DNA of 64,000 bases from Cohnella cholangitidis. GTDB taxonomy: Bacteria; Bacillota; Bacilli; Paenibacillales; Paenibacillaceae. Both the position numbers and the translations under genes were made by a program. The notes beneath the pieces were generated by a model that saw only the letters and a program-made list of their open reading frames with translations, made no database searches and was not told where the DNA came from. How positions within the stretch are numbered: the stretch's first letter is position 1; every line of letters starts with the position of its first letter. Location of the stretch: positions 5,877,501-5,941,500 of the forward strand of contig NZ_CP041969.1 of the NCBI RefSeq assembly GCF_014107495.1, in the 5' to 3' direction. Of this stretch, positions 41,017-49,426 are shown in pieces.

Positions 41017-41616
41017 ATGATGACCGATTCCCAATTAATACGGGAAATCAAAGACGGAAACGTAGAATTGTATTCTACGCTTATGGGACGATATCAGAAG
41101 AAGATTCTGTCCTTCGTATACCATATGCTGAAAAGCGCCAAACTGGAAATATTGGCCGAGGATATGAGCTCCGAAACCTTTTATAAAGCTTACCGCAGTT
41201 TGCATTCCTTTAGGGAAGTAGACGCGTCCTTTTCTACTTGGTTATATACGATTGCACGTAATACGGTTCTCAGTGAATTGCGTAAACAGAAAGCGGCGCA
41301 TCTTTCACTCGACGACTCCACATACATACCAGCCGCCCCTCCAGAAGAGGCACCCGAGCAGCGTCTGCTGCGCAACGAGAAGGTTTCCATGGTGAGAGAC
41401 GCCATCAACAGCTTGCCCGAGAAACAGCGTTCCGCGCTTATTCTAAGGGAGTACGATGGAATGGACTACCAAGAGATCGCTAACATATTAGGACAGACGG
41501 TCAGTTCCGTCAAATCGTTGTTATTCCGGGCCAGGGCCAGTGTGAAAACACAATTGGAATCGTACTTTACCGAACCGGCCATGATGAAGGAGTACGAGGA
41601 GATGAAGCTGCGATGA
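41017..41616 (+). CDS. ECF-type RNA polymerase sigma factor
   Basis: 199 residues; ATG 41017 after GGGAGGG. Region 2 (about 20-90) with AEDMSSETFYKAYRSL and FSTWLYTIARN, then a linker and region 4 (about 130-185) with LPEKQRSALILREYDGMDYQEIA. It lacks regions 1.1 and 3, as ECF factors do. The stop overlaps the anti-sigma start by four bases, so it forms a coupled sigma/anti-sigma pair. Target genes and inducing stress unknown. Confidence 0.92.
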   Translation: MMTDSQLIREIKDGNVELYSTLMGRYQKKILSFVYHMLKSAKLEILAEDMSSETFYKAYRSLHSFREVDASFSTWLYTIARNTVLSELRKQKAAHLSLDDSTYIPAAPPEEAPEQRLLRNEKVSMVRDAINSLPEKQRSALILREYDGMDYQEIANILGQTVSSVKSLLFRARASVKTQLESYFTEPAMMKEYEEMKLR

Positions 41617-42206
41617 AATGCGAAGAAGCAGTAGAATGGTTTGGAATCTATCGGGATTTGCCCGGCGATTCCGCGGACAGGATTGCCGTCGATCTGCACG
41701 TTCAGAGCTGCAGCGAATGCGCGGAAGAATTTCGCATGTGGGAAGAAAGCGCGGAGCTCATTCATGAACTGCCGTTCAATGAAGCGGATACGGACAACGA
41801 ACGCGTCGCTTCGGCATGGCTGAACCAGAATGTAATGAATCGCATATATGCCGAACAGAAGTGGTATATGCCGACCGTGCGTCGGACGTATTCTTTTTCA
41901 TTCGGCTTTAGAAGGAAAATAGCGCTAGTCCTTGCGGCTATGTTCACGCTATTCGTTTGCGGTTTTCTGTATACGGTATTTAGTCCCGACGGAGGCGTCA
42001 GCAACAAGAGATCGGGAGCCGATGCCTTTGCGGTTAGCCATCAATACGGTGACAGCATTCACCTCGACGTTCCCGTCGCCAGCCTAAGCGATCCGATTAT
42101 GCTTAACGTCTCGCCCGCCATGCCTGAATATTGGGTTGCCCTCTCCATTGTCGGCATGGTTATGACGTTGCTTATCCTGAATTGGTTTTCCCGGGTTCGC
42201 TCATGA
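41613..42206 (+). CDS. Anti-sigma factor with zinc-finger (ZAS) domain
   Basis: 197 residues. N-terminal ZAS motif LHVQSCSECAEEF (His/Cys/Cys), one membrane helix at about 100-120, an external or linker part and a second hydrophobic segment near the C-terminus. It should hold the preceding ECF sigma factor at the membrane until a signal triggers release. Released sigma often controls its own operon; no promoter pair can be proved here. Overlaps the next gene by four bases. Confidence 0.88.
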   Translation: MKCEEAVEWFGIYRDLPGDSADRIAVDLHVQSCSECAEEFRMWEESAELIHELPFNEADTDNERVASAWLNQNVMNRIYAEQKWYMPTVRRTYSFSFGFRRKIALVLAAMFTLFVCGFLYTVFSPDGGVSNKRSGADAFAVSHQYGDSIHLDVPVASLSDPIMLNVSPAMPEYWVALSIVGMVMTLLILNWFSRVRS

Positions 42207-42811
42207 CGTTGGCGACTCGTATAGGATGGGTGCGGCATGGGATTACGGAATGGAATCAACTGGGCAAAATCCAAGGCGTAACCGATATCCCATTAAGCGC
42301 GGAAGGTTTGCGACAGGCGCGTTTGCTTGCCGATAGGCTGATCAATGAAGAATTGAAGTGGACCGGCATTTACACCAGCGATCTGCAGCGCGCGAGGCAG
42401 ACGGCTCAAATCTTGGCAGAACGATTAGAGCTTCCGTTAGTCGTGGACCCAAGAATAAGAGAGCGTTCTTTCGGCGCCGCCGAAGGAACGACGGAACCGG
42501 AGCGTTTGGCCCGTTGGGGAGCCGAATGGCGCCGTCTCGTTCCCGATCAGGAATCCGATGAACAGATTCGCGTCCGCGGACATGAATTCGTTAACGAGTT
42601 CGCTAGAAAGCATGAGGGAGAAGCTTGGCTTATCGTCACGCACGGCAGCTTTCTCGCTAGAATGCTACAATCTCTGTGCGGGGATTTGGATAACGCGCAT
42701 TTACTTAATATGTCGTTAACGGTTCTAGAGCGGCAACAAGCAGGTTGGGAGCTGTTGCTTCATAATTGCACGAGGCATCTGTCCGATGCGGAGATCAAGA
42801 CCACCCCTTAA
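42203..42811 (+). CDS. Histidine phosphatase family protein
   Basis: 202 residues from ATG 42203. The active-site WVRHGITEWN (RHG) near residue 9 and the second catalytic His in VTHGSFLARML match phosphoglycerate-mutase-like phosphatases. Substrate unknown. It follows the anti-sigma gene without a gap and is closed by a terminator, so it is likely in the sigma operon. Confidence 0.85.
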   Translation: MTLATRIGWVRHGITEWNQLGKIQGVTDIPLSAEGLRQARLLADRLINEELKWTGIYTSDLQRARQTAQILAERLELPLVVDPRIRERSFGAAEGTTEPERLARWGAEWRRLVPDQESDEQIRVRGHEFVNEFARKHEGEAWLIVTHGSFLARMLQSLCGDLDNAHLLNMSLTVLERQQAGWELLLHNCTRHLSDAEIKTTP

Positions 42812-42842
42812 AGATCCGGGATACGTTCCCGGATCTTTACTA
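42810..42842 (+). terminator. Terminator after the sigma operon
   Basis: AAAGATCCGGGA...TCCCGGATCTTT, 12-bp stem, short loop, then ACTATTTT. Confidence 0.85.
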
Positions 42843-42940
42843 TTTTCGCGCAGCAATCGGAACAAAAAACGGCTAACGTTTAAGACCGGCTTCCCGCGCC
42901 CATACTGTACAATAAATCCTCCATAAAGCGGGGTGTGCCG

Positions 42941-44155
42941 ATGAATTTAGCCGACATGCTCGTGTATGCGGACATTGCCGAATTGACGACCATTGCCGAA
43001 ACGTACGAATGCACCTGCAGCAGCCACTCTAAGAACGAATTGATTCAGTCTATTCTTTCGACCTTGCAACGGCGGGAAGTCTTGGAATCCAGGGTGAGCG
43101 AAATGACGGGAAACGACTTGCGTTTCTTGAATTCTCTTCTGTTCGAGAACCGGTCGGCTTACAGCTTGGAAGAGTTGAAGGCGAGAGCCCTAAGCGGAGA
43201 TTCCAAGGCTAACGAGACTTCGTCTTCGACCGGCGGCAATCTCGCCCCGATGAAAGCCGAAACCCGCGTCCGTAAAGGGAAGAACGCGGCACCTGTACCG
43301 CCTCCAAGTCCGGATGAGTCCGCTAGGCATTCCATCTCGAGATTCAAGAGATTCGGATGGTTGTTCAACGGTTTCTCGCAACAGACCCGCTTGTTGTATC
43401 AAGTGCCGGAAGACGTGAAGCTGCGATTGCGCGACGCGCTTGAAAAGCGATATCGCTCATCGCTGGTCGTGGTCGACGAGCCGGCGGCTTATCGGGACGA
43501 GAGGAGTTTGTTCGCGGAAGACATCGTTCATTTTCTTCGATTCGTACGGGATAACGAGCTGCCATTAACTTCGGAAGGGGTTATGTATAAGCGGCAGATT
43601 CAGCAAGCTTTAGAGCTTTTATCCGTGCATGAGGAGCTCCCTTCCAGAGGGGGGTGGAGGTTTGGCTACGGCCGTAGATTCCGCGACTATCCCGACAGGT
43701 TCTCTCTTCTGTATGACTTCGTATTCTACGAAGGTTATATCGCGGAACAATCGGACCGACTCATGCTGAGCGAAGAAGGCCGCAACATAGCAGATGGTTT
43801 TGCCAAGCCCGACCCGACTAAACTGTATCGATTCTGGCTTCGCCTGTATAAGGGAGCCATTCCCAACTTGAATACGCTGACGCAGTGGATTATGCGATTG
43901 TCGGCAGATTGGGTGACCGTGGATTCGATCTATGAGATTTTGCAGCCGATCGTTCGTTCCTATTATTACGACACCCAGAAAGATGTTCTCGAACGACGGG
44001 TATTGGTCATGCTTATGCATCTAGGCGTGATCCGATGGGGCGAGACGGCTGAAGGGAACAGCGTAGTGATCATGACCCCGCAAGGAAAACTGCTTGTCTC
44101 CGGAAATACGCTCGCTTTCGAAGATGCGATAAATCTAGGGAAACCGCCGGTTTAA
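42941..44155 (+). CDS. Hypothetical protein, helicase-associated-like N-terminus
   Basis: 404 residues. ATG 42941 is favoured (a GTG two codons earlier is possible); GCGGGGTG lies before. N-terminal helices (ADIAELTTIAETYEC, residues about 10-75) followed by a Ser/Lys/Pro-rich linker (about 85-130), then a long helical part with winged-helix-like elements, e.g. LTSEGVMYKRQIQQALELL. The arrangement recalls N-terminal domains of XPB-like helicases, but no ATPase motif exists. Function unknown. It lies between the sigma operon and ypiB. Confidence 0.6.
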   Translation: MNLADMLVYADIAELTTIAETYECTCSSHSKNELIQSILSTLQRREVLESRVSEMTGNDLRFLNSLLFENRSAYSLEELKARALSGDSKANETSSSTGGNLAPMKAETRVRKGKNAAPVPPPSPDESARHSISRFKRFGWLFNGFSQQTRLLYQVPEDVKLRLRDALEKRYRSSLVVVDEPAAYRDERSLFAEDIVHFLRFVRDNELPLTSEGVMYKRQIQQALELLSVHEELPSRGGWRFGYGRRFRDYPDRFSLLYDFVFYEGYIAEQSDRLMLSEEGRNIADGFAKPDPTKLYRFWLRLYKGAIPNLNTLTQWIMRLSADWVTVDSIYEILQPIVRSYYYDTQKDVLERRVLVMLMHLGVIRWGETAEGNSVVIMTPQGKLLVSGNTLAFEDAINLGKPPV

Positions 44156-44291
44156 GGCGTTTTATCGCCGATTGCCATAAACTCCAATAATCGATGCACG
44201 GTTGAACGATAGGCAAGGGCACATTGATCGGCAGGGGGGCTATCGTCTTGAACGGGGCTGAAAACGATGAATATGCTTTAGTGGGAGGCCG

Positions 44292-44495
44292 GTGCGCTCA
44301 TTACAGTTAGATCAGTTTACGCTTAGGATCTCCAGCATAGGTTATCCGGCAATTAACGGAGGAAATCTCGCGGCGAATGCGGCGAACGGCAGACGGTTAC
44401 GTAAGCAAAGGCGAGAAATAAAGGAATCCTTAAGAGGGGTCCTAACGCCGGATTTCGGAGGTGCAACGAATGGACAACATGAAAGTCGCCTATGA
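44292..44495 (+). CDS. Doubtful small basic ORF upstream of ypiB
   Basis: 67 codons from GTG, overlapping the ypiB start by 26 bases. A GGGAGG lies very close before the start. The protein is basic in the middle (GRRLRKQRREIK). No family recognised; codon use is only fair. The 314-base gap between 44155 and 44470 otherwise shows nothing to me. Confidence 0.2.
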   Translation: MRSLQLDQFTLRISSIGYPAINGGNLAANAANGRRLRKQRREIKESLRGVLTPDFGGATNGQHESRL

Positions 44496-44652
44496 GACGA
44501 TGCTGGGATTGGCGGCAGAAATGGTCCTGGACGAAGCGCTGCGCAATTACCGGACGGAGAAGCTCTATCATGCGATCGATGATGCGCTTGCGCAAGGAGA
44601 TGTAGAATCGTTTCGGCGTTTGACGGATGAATTAAAAACGATGCAGCGCTAG
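44470..44652 (+). CDS. IDEAL-domain protein (YpiB-like)
   Basis: 60 residues from ATG 44470, seven bases after GGAGGTG. Nearly the whole protein is the IDEAL domain: MVLDEALRNYRTEKLYHAI with ALAQGDVESFRRLT. In Bacillus a longer YpiB precedes ypiF and qcrABC; here only the IDEAL part is present. Function unclear. A terminator follows at 44703. Confidence 0.75.
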   Translation: MDNMKVAYETMLGLAAEMVLDEALRNYRTEKLYHAIDDALAQGDVESFRRLTDELKTMQR

Positions 44653-44702
44653 AGGCCGCGGACGTTTCCCTCTTCGAAGGTTATGATCCGAAGTTCTATG
44701 GT

Positions 44703-44731
44703 GACCCGGTCGGAAGAGACCGGGTTTTTTG
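44703..44731 (+). terminator. Terminator after the IDEAL-domain gene
   Basis: ACCCGGTC-GGAAGA-GACCGGGT followed by TTTTT. Confidence 0.88.
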
Positions 44732-44850
44732 CATGTTAAGAAAGCGCCGCTGCGTTAGAAATGACGCTTTAATTGTTTATCGTTTTGGAGTACGATAATG
44801 AAGCGATGGAAGAGATTTATAGGAACCTAGCGAAAGGAAGTTAGACAAGC

Positions 44851-45813
44851 ATGCCACAAATCGATTTACCTTTAGAGAAGCTATTCGCTTATGAAGGGAT
44901 CAGTCCGAAGCCGGCGGATTTCGATGAGTACTGGGAGAGAGCTATCGCCGAGATGAGAAGCGTCGACCCTCAGATCGAGCTGGTGCCCGCGCAGTTTCAG
45001 GTTCCATTCGCGGAATGTTTCCATCTTTTTTTTACAGGAGTGCGGGGAGCGCGAATACACGCTAAGTACATACGGCCCAAAGAAGGGAAAAAACCTCATC
45101 CGGCTATTCTTCAATTTCACGGCTTATCGATGGATTCGGGGGATTGGCAAGACAAAGTCGCATATGCCGCTCTCGGAGTGAGCGTGATCTCCATGGATTG
45201 CCGCGGACAAGGCGGACTATCGGAAGATGTCGGAGCAGTTAAAGGCAATACGCTTCGCGGACATATTATTCGCGGCATCGACAATCATCCGGATGATTTG
45301 TTGTATCGCCATATGTTCCTGGACGCGGCCCAATTGGCGGGTATCGTCATGGAGATGCCGGAAGTCGATCCGGCTAGAGTAGCGGCCATCGGCATCTCCC
45401 AAGGCGGCGGACTGACGCTAGCTTGCGGTGCGCTAGAGCCCCGCATAGCGAAGCTTGCTCCCGTTTATCCGTTCCTAAGCGATTATTTACGGGTATGGGA
45501 GATGGATCTGGACGTTGGCGCGTATGAGGACCTTAGAACTTACTTCCGTAAATTCGATCCGCAGCACAAGCGGAAGAACGAAGTGTTCGAGAAGCTCGGC
45601 TATATCGACGTGCAGCACCTGGCTCCTAGGATTAAAGGCGAGGTCATGATGGCAACCGGTTTAATGGATACCGTAACTCCGCCTTCCACTCAATTCGCGG
45701 CATATAACAAAATCGCTTCGCCGAAGCGCGTCGAGATTTATCCCGATTTCGCTCACGAGTGGTTACCCGGTTTCGCGGATATGACGATGACGTTCATCGC
45801 CGAATGGTTGTAA
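44851..45813 (+). CDS. Acetyl xylan / cephalosporin-C deacetylase-type esterase (CE7)
   Basis: 320 residues, alpha/beta hydrolase of carbohydrate esterase family 7. Catalytic Ser in GISQGGGL (about residue 185), Asp in GLMDTVTPP and His in DFAHEW; N-terminal PADFDEYWERAIAEM and RIHAKYIRP are family signatures. Members remove acetyl groups from xylo-oligosaccharides or cephalosporins, inside the cell. No signal peptide. It sits between ypiB and ypiF, where Bacillus has no gene, and is not linked to sugar genes. Confidence 0.9.
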   Translation: MPQIDLPLEKLFAYEGISPKPADFDEYWERAIAEMRSVDPQIELVPAQFQVPFAECFHLFFTGVRGARIHAKYIRPKEGKKPHPAILQFHGLSMDSGDWQDKVAYAALGVSVISMDCRGQGGLSEDVGAVKGNTLRGHIIRGIDNHPDDLLYRHMFLDAAQLAGIVMEMPEVDPARVAAIGISQGGGLTLACGALEPRIAKLAPVYPFLSDYLRVWEMDLDVGAYEDLRTYFRKFDPQHKRKNEVFEKLGYIDVQHLAPRIKGEVMMATGLMDTVTPPSTQFAAYNKIASPKRVEIYPDFAHEWLPGFADMTMTFIAEWL

Positions 45814-45839
45814 AGAAGTACAAGGAGAGTGCGCGCATT

Positions 45840-46262
45840 ATGAAATTCAGCGAAATCGATGAAAATAGCTGGCCGGAACTGCAGCCATACTTAGATACGT
45901 GCCTTATTCCGATATCCGGCCTGACGGGGGAGGAAACCCCGTGGGAAGCAACGGAGAAGGTCGCGCGCGCAGGACAATGGCTGGCGCCTTTGGAGCAAGC
46001 TTTTCGCGGGCGGACGGTGACGATGCCCGCTTATCATTATGAAGCGGGCGAAGCAGAGGACGCGGATAGAATCAATCGGTTGATCGGCCAATGGAGGGGA
46101 ATCGGCTTTCGTTTCGTCGTCGTAGTTAGCGGACAGGCTACATTAGCGGGCGAACGGCTGAATGCGGATCTAGTCATTCAACCGGGTCCGGGGGAAGAAG
46201 AGCCGAACGCCGAGAGGATCAGCAAGTCCGTGGCGGCGCTCTGGCGTAAGCCCCAGGCTTAA
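45840..46262 (+). CDS. ypiF: DUF2487 family protein (YpiF)
   Basis: 140 residues; ATG 45840 after AAGGAGAG. N-terminal KFSEIDENSWPELQPYLDTCLIP and RFVVVVSG strand are the features I recognise from YpiF/DUF2487, encoded directly before qcrABC in Bacillus. Function unknown. It may be transcribed with the CE7 gene (26-base gap). Confidence 0.7.
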   Translation: MKFSEIDENSWPELQPYLDTCLIPISGLTGEETPWEATEKVARAGQWLAPLEQAFRGRTVTMPAYHYEAGEAEDADRINRLIGQWRGIGFRFVVVVSGQATLAGERLNADLVIQPGPGEEEPNAERISKSVAALWRKPQA

Positions 46263-46419
46263 CGGAACCATCAATAATCCGTAAATCCGCCGGAACTACG
46301 CATAAGCTTAGATATAAAGAGTAAACAATAGGCAGACACGACCCACGGTGAAATGTGACAATTTGAGAACATTTTAGTTGTGCGATTCCCGTCGAGGAAG
46401 GAAAGTCTCGACCCTATTC

Positions 46420-46448
46420 TTGACGCTCCATAGCGCGTGGGCTATTAT
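46420..46448 (+). promoter_or_regulatory. Sigma-A promoter of qcrABC
   Basis: TTGACG (46420-46425), 17-base spacer, TATTAT (46443-46448). Downstream TTGTGAACAAAATGTTAA (46459-46476) keeps one half-site of a Rex-type operator, the other half is poor. Confidence 0.75.
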
Positions 46449-46521
46449 AGTTATGTCCTTGTGAACAAAATGTTAAGTCCGTATCGGACGCGAGATTGGT
46501 GTGGCAAAGGGGGTAGAACGA

Positions 46522-47055
46522 ATGGACCACAATAAGCAGCAAGAAACCACGCACAAACCGGTTAAGCGCAAAGAAATGTCAAGACGTCAATTTTTGTCTT
46601 ACACGCTTGGCGGAGCAGGAGCCTTCATGGCCGGCGGGGCCATTTTACCAATGATCCGCTTTGCCGTAGATCCTATATTGCAGAAGAAAGAAAAGGCCGG
46701 CTTCGTTAAAGTCATCGAAGAGAGCAAGGTGACGAACGAGCCAACCGAAGTGAAGTTCAAAATTCACCAGGTTGACGGCTGGTACGAAAGCGACCCGAAG
46801 CTTGCGGCATGGATCACGAAAGGCGACGACGGCAAAATTTTCGCGCTTTCGCCCGTATGTAAGCATCTCGGCTGCATGGTAAGCTGGGGCGGAGCGGAAA
46901 CACCGAACGAGTATCACTGCCCATGCCATGGCGCACGTTATACGAAAGACGGCAAACACATCGTAGTAGCTCCTAAGTCGCTCGATGAGTATGAAGTCAA
47001 AATAGAAAACGGTTGGGTTTATCTTGGACCGATAGAGCCGAATAGTCGCGCATAG
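46522..47055 (+). CDS. qcrA: Menaquinol-cytochrome c reductase Rieske subunit
   Basis: 177 residues from ATG 46522 (AAGGGGGT eight bases before; the in-frame GTG 46501 is less likely). Twin-Arg-like SRRQFL near residue 26, one membrane helix, then the Rieske cluster boxes CKHLGC and CPCHG. Carries electrons from menaquinol to cytochrome. First gene of qcrABC. Confidence 0.95.
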   Translation: MDHNKQQETTHKPVKRKEMSRRQFLSYTLGGAGAFMAGGAILPMIRFAVDPILQKKEKAGFVKVIEESKVTNEPTEVKFKIHQVDGWYESDPKLAAWITKGDDGKIFALSPVCKHLGCMVSWGGAETPNEYHCPCHGARYTKDGKHIVVAPKSLDEYEVKIENGWVYLGPIEPNSRA

Positions 47056-47074
47056 AAGGAGGGCGTTTCGTTCC

Positions 47075-47746
47075 ATGTTCAAAAACATGTACAACTGGAT
47101 CGATGAACGTCTTGATATTACGCCGATGTGGAGAGATATCGCCGATCACGAGGTGCCTGAGCACGTTAACCCGGCGCATCACTTCTCCGCTTTTGTTTAT
47201 TGCTTCGGCGGATTGACGTTCTTCATCACCGTCATACAAATCCTCTCGGGGATGTTCTTGACGATGTATTACGTCCCAGACATAATCAACGCCTATTACA
47301 GCGTTGATTATCTGCAGCATCAAGTCGCTTTCGGAGCGATCGTGCGCGGAATGCATCACTGGGGAGCAAGCTTGGTTATCGTAATGATGTTCCTACATAC
47401 TCTTCGCGTGTTTTTCACCGGGTCTTACAAAGCGCCTCGTGAGATGAACTGGGTAGTCGGAATGTTGATTTTCTTCGTCATGTTGGGTCTTGGATTCACG
47501 GGTTACCTGCTTCCTTGGGACAACAAAGCGTATTACGCGACGAAGGTCGGTTTGGAAATTGCGGGTGCCGTACCATTCCTCGGTGAGTACATCAAGGAAC
47601 TAATGAACGGCGGAACGATCGTCGGCGCGCAAACGCTGACGCGGTTCTTCGCGATCCACGTGTTCTTCTTGCCTGGAGCGTTGTTGGCATTGCTTGCGGG
47701 ACACTTCTTTATGATTCGAAAACAGGGCATTTCCGGGCCGCTGTAA
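47075..47746 (+). CDS. qcrB: Menaquinol-cytochrome c reductase cytochrome b subunit
   Basis: 223 residues with four membrane helices and the heme His pairs (HHWGASLVIVMMFLH and the H residues in FFAIHVFFLPG), plus the b6-type GYLLPW. Length is that of Bacillus QcrB (b6-like). Between qcrA and qcrC. Confidence 0.96.
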   Translation: MFKNMYNWIDERLDITPMWRDIADHEVPEHVNPAHHFSAFVYCFGGLTFFITVIQILSGMFLTMYYVPDIINAYYSVDYLQHQVAFGAIVRGMHHWGASLVIVMMFLHTLRVFFTGSYKAPREMNWVVGMLIFFVMLGLGFTGYLLPWDNKAYYATKVGLEIAGAVPFLGEYIKELMNGGTIVGAQTLTRFFAIHVFFLPGALLALLAGHFFMIRKQGISGPL

Positions 47747-47765
47747 GAGAGGGGAGTGACTAGCG

Positions 47766-48644
47766 ATGGCACATAAACATGATCCGAACGAAAAAATTGT
47801 ATTTATCGGCGATTCTCGCGTGCGCAAACGCGATTACTCGAATGTGACGCCTCCGGATTACACCTCTTTCCCCGGCAAGTCGGAAGCGTTTATTCCGAAC
47901 TTCTTGCTGAAGGAATGGATGGTCGGAGTCGTCGTTTTGATCGGGTTCTTGACTCTGGTCATAGCCGAACCGGCACCGCTCGGATATCCGGCGGATCCGC
48001 TTAACAGCGCGTTCATTCCGATGCCGGACTGGTACTTCTTGTTCCTGTACCAGCTACTGAAATATCCGTACGCTTCGGGAGATTTTATCGTACTAGGGGT
48101 ACTAGGGTTATCCGGTATTCCATTTATCGCATTGTTGCTCGCTCCGTTCCTGGATACGGGCAAAGAGCGTCGCTTTTATCGCCGTCCGATCGCTTCCTCG
48201 CTAATGATCGTATCATTAGTGGCCGTAGCCTACCTGACTTGGGTATCTTGGGACCACTACCAGCATGAGCTGGAAGCAAACGGCCAAACGCCTGAGCATA
48301 TCGAACGGGAAATCAAAGCGGAAGAAGCCGTCGAGAAAGGCTTGCCGCGTCCGGTACCGGGCAAAGAAAAGATTCCTGCTATGGTAGCAGCGGATGATCC
48401 GGCATTCACCGAAACGATGACTCAAGCGCAATGTATCGCATGCCACGGCGCTGAGCTCGAAGGCGGCGGCGCTCCGGCGCTTCGCGGAATCGGCGACGTG
48501 CTTAGCAAGGAAGAGCTTGTCGAGATCGTTACGAACGGTAAGAACAATGGGGCAATGCCATCGTTCAAGGATAGCTTATCGGCGGAGCAAATCGACCAAA
48601 TCGCGACATGGCTTTCCAGTCAAAAAGCAGGAGCGGCGGAGTAA
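47766..48644 (+). CDS. qcrC: Menaquinol-cytochrome c reductase cytochrome b/c subunit
   Basis: 292 residues: three membrane helices of subunit-IV type (PDWYFLFLYQLLKY is the Qo-site loop), then a C-terminal cytochrome c domain (about 215-290) with heme motif CIACHG and axial Met in GAMPSF. This fusion is the Bacillota arrangement. ATG 47766 after GAGGGGAGTG. Ends the qcr operon. Confidence 0.96.
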   Translation: MAHKHDPNEKIVFIGDSRVRKRDYSNVTPPDYTSFPGKSEAFIPNFLLKEWMVGVVVLIGFLTLVIAEPAPLGYPADPLNSAFIPMPDWYFLFLYQLLKYPYASGDFIVLGVLGLSGIPFIALLLAPFLDTGKERRFYRRPIASSLMIVSLVAVAYLTWVSWDHYQHELEANGQTPEHIEREIKAEEAVEKGLPRPVPGKEKIPAMVAADDPAFTETMTQAQCIACHGAELEGGGAPALRGIGDVLSKEELVEIVTNGKNNGAMPSFKDSLSAEQIDQIATWLSSQKAGAAE

Positions 48645-48659
48645 TCCGCGCCCTGCTGT

Positions 48660-48690
48660 AAACCTGACCGTAAATGGTCAGGTTTTTTTA
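48660..48690 (+). terminator. Terminator after qcrC
   Basis: AACCTGACC-GTAAAT-GGTCAGGTT with T7. Confidence 0.92.
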
Positions 48691-48722
48691 ATAAAGGTAC
48701 GACTTGGAAAGGAGTAGTCGAC

Positions 48723-49370
48723 ATGAGTTGGCTGAAATGGCTGCTTTCGCGCAGCGTACTGCTTCATCCGACGACCTTGTGGTTGATGATGCTCATCTAC
48801 ATACCGGGAACGATCTACGGATATTATTGGTACAAAGGCCAATTGGAGAGCACTTGGGAGAACAATCCGCATTGGCAAATTCCGTTCGTTCCGGATAGTC
48901 CGACCGCATCTTTGTTCTTCGCGCTTGCCGTGCTCTGGTTGTGGATTTCGCCGGGACGTTCGCGGCGGGGCTGGGTCAACGGGGTTCGAGGAGTCGTGGA
49001 GACATTGGGCGTCGTAACGTCGGTCAAATACGGAATTTGGGCAACGGCGGTCATCTTCGCCGGACAAGCTCAGGGAGACGTCTTGCAATGGGATCATTGG
49101 ATGCTAATTATCGGCCATACGGCGATGGCGATCGTAGCCTTGCTCTATGCGAGATTCTTCACTTTCGGCGGCTTGGCGCTGTTAGCGGCAGCCGCATGGA
49201 CTTTCTTGAACGACACGGTGGATTATACGTTCGGCGTATACCCGTATTTGCCGACTCAATTGGATGACGATTTGTTCTATGTCGGCCTATTTACGTTTAT
49301 ATTAACGGCGCTTAGCGTCTTATCCGCGGCAATCGCGAAATTCGCCTTCGTTACCCGCGACAGTAACTGA
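48723..49370 (+). CDS. ypjA: DUF1405 membrane protein (YpjA)
   Basis: 215 residues, five to six membrane helices. PHWQIPFVPDSPTASLFF and HMMLIIGHTAM-like loop (LIIGHTAMAIVALLY) resemble DUF1405/YpjA. It follows qcrC as in Bacillus. No function known to me. ATG 48723 after GAAAGGAG. Confidence 0.75.
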   Translation: MSWLKWLLSRSVLLHPTTLWLMMLIYIPGTIYGYYWYKGQLESTWENNPHWQIPFVPDSPTASLFFALAVLWLWISPGRSRRGWVNGVRGVVETLGVVTSVKYGIWATAVIFAGQAQGDVLQWDHWMLIIGHTAMAIVALLYARFFTFGGLALLAAAAWTFLNDTVDYTFGVYPYLPTQLDDDLFYVGLFTFILTALSVLSAAIAKFAFVTRDSN

Positions 49371-49426
49371 ATAGGTGATGTCGTTCTAAACGCGGACAAC
49401 CTCTCATATCCATGGGGTAGGAGGGG

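Noticed and set aside
44292-44495. N-terminal extension of the IDEAL-domain protein
   Set aside because: The frame differs from ypiB, and the ypiB ATG at 44470 has its own good ribosome site; kept only as a doubtful small ORF.
46459-46476. Rex operator at the qcrA promoter
   Set aside because: Only the first half TTGTGAA is good; the second half matches 3 of 7, too weak to call although rex lies at the window end.
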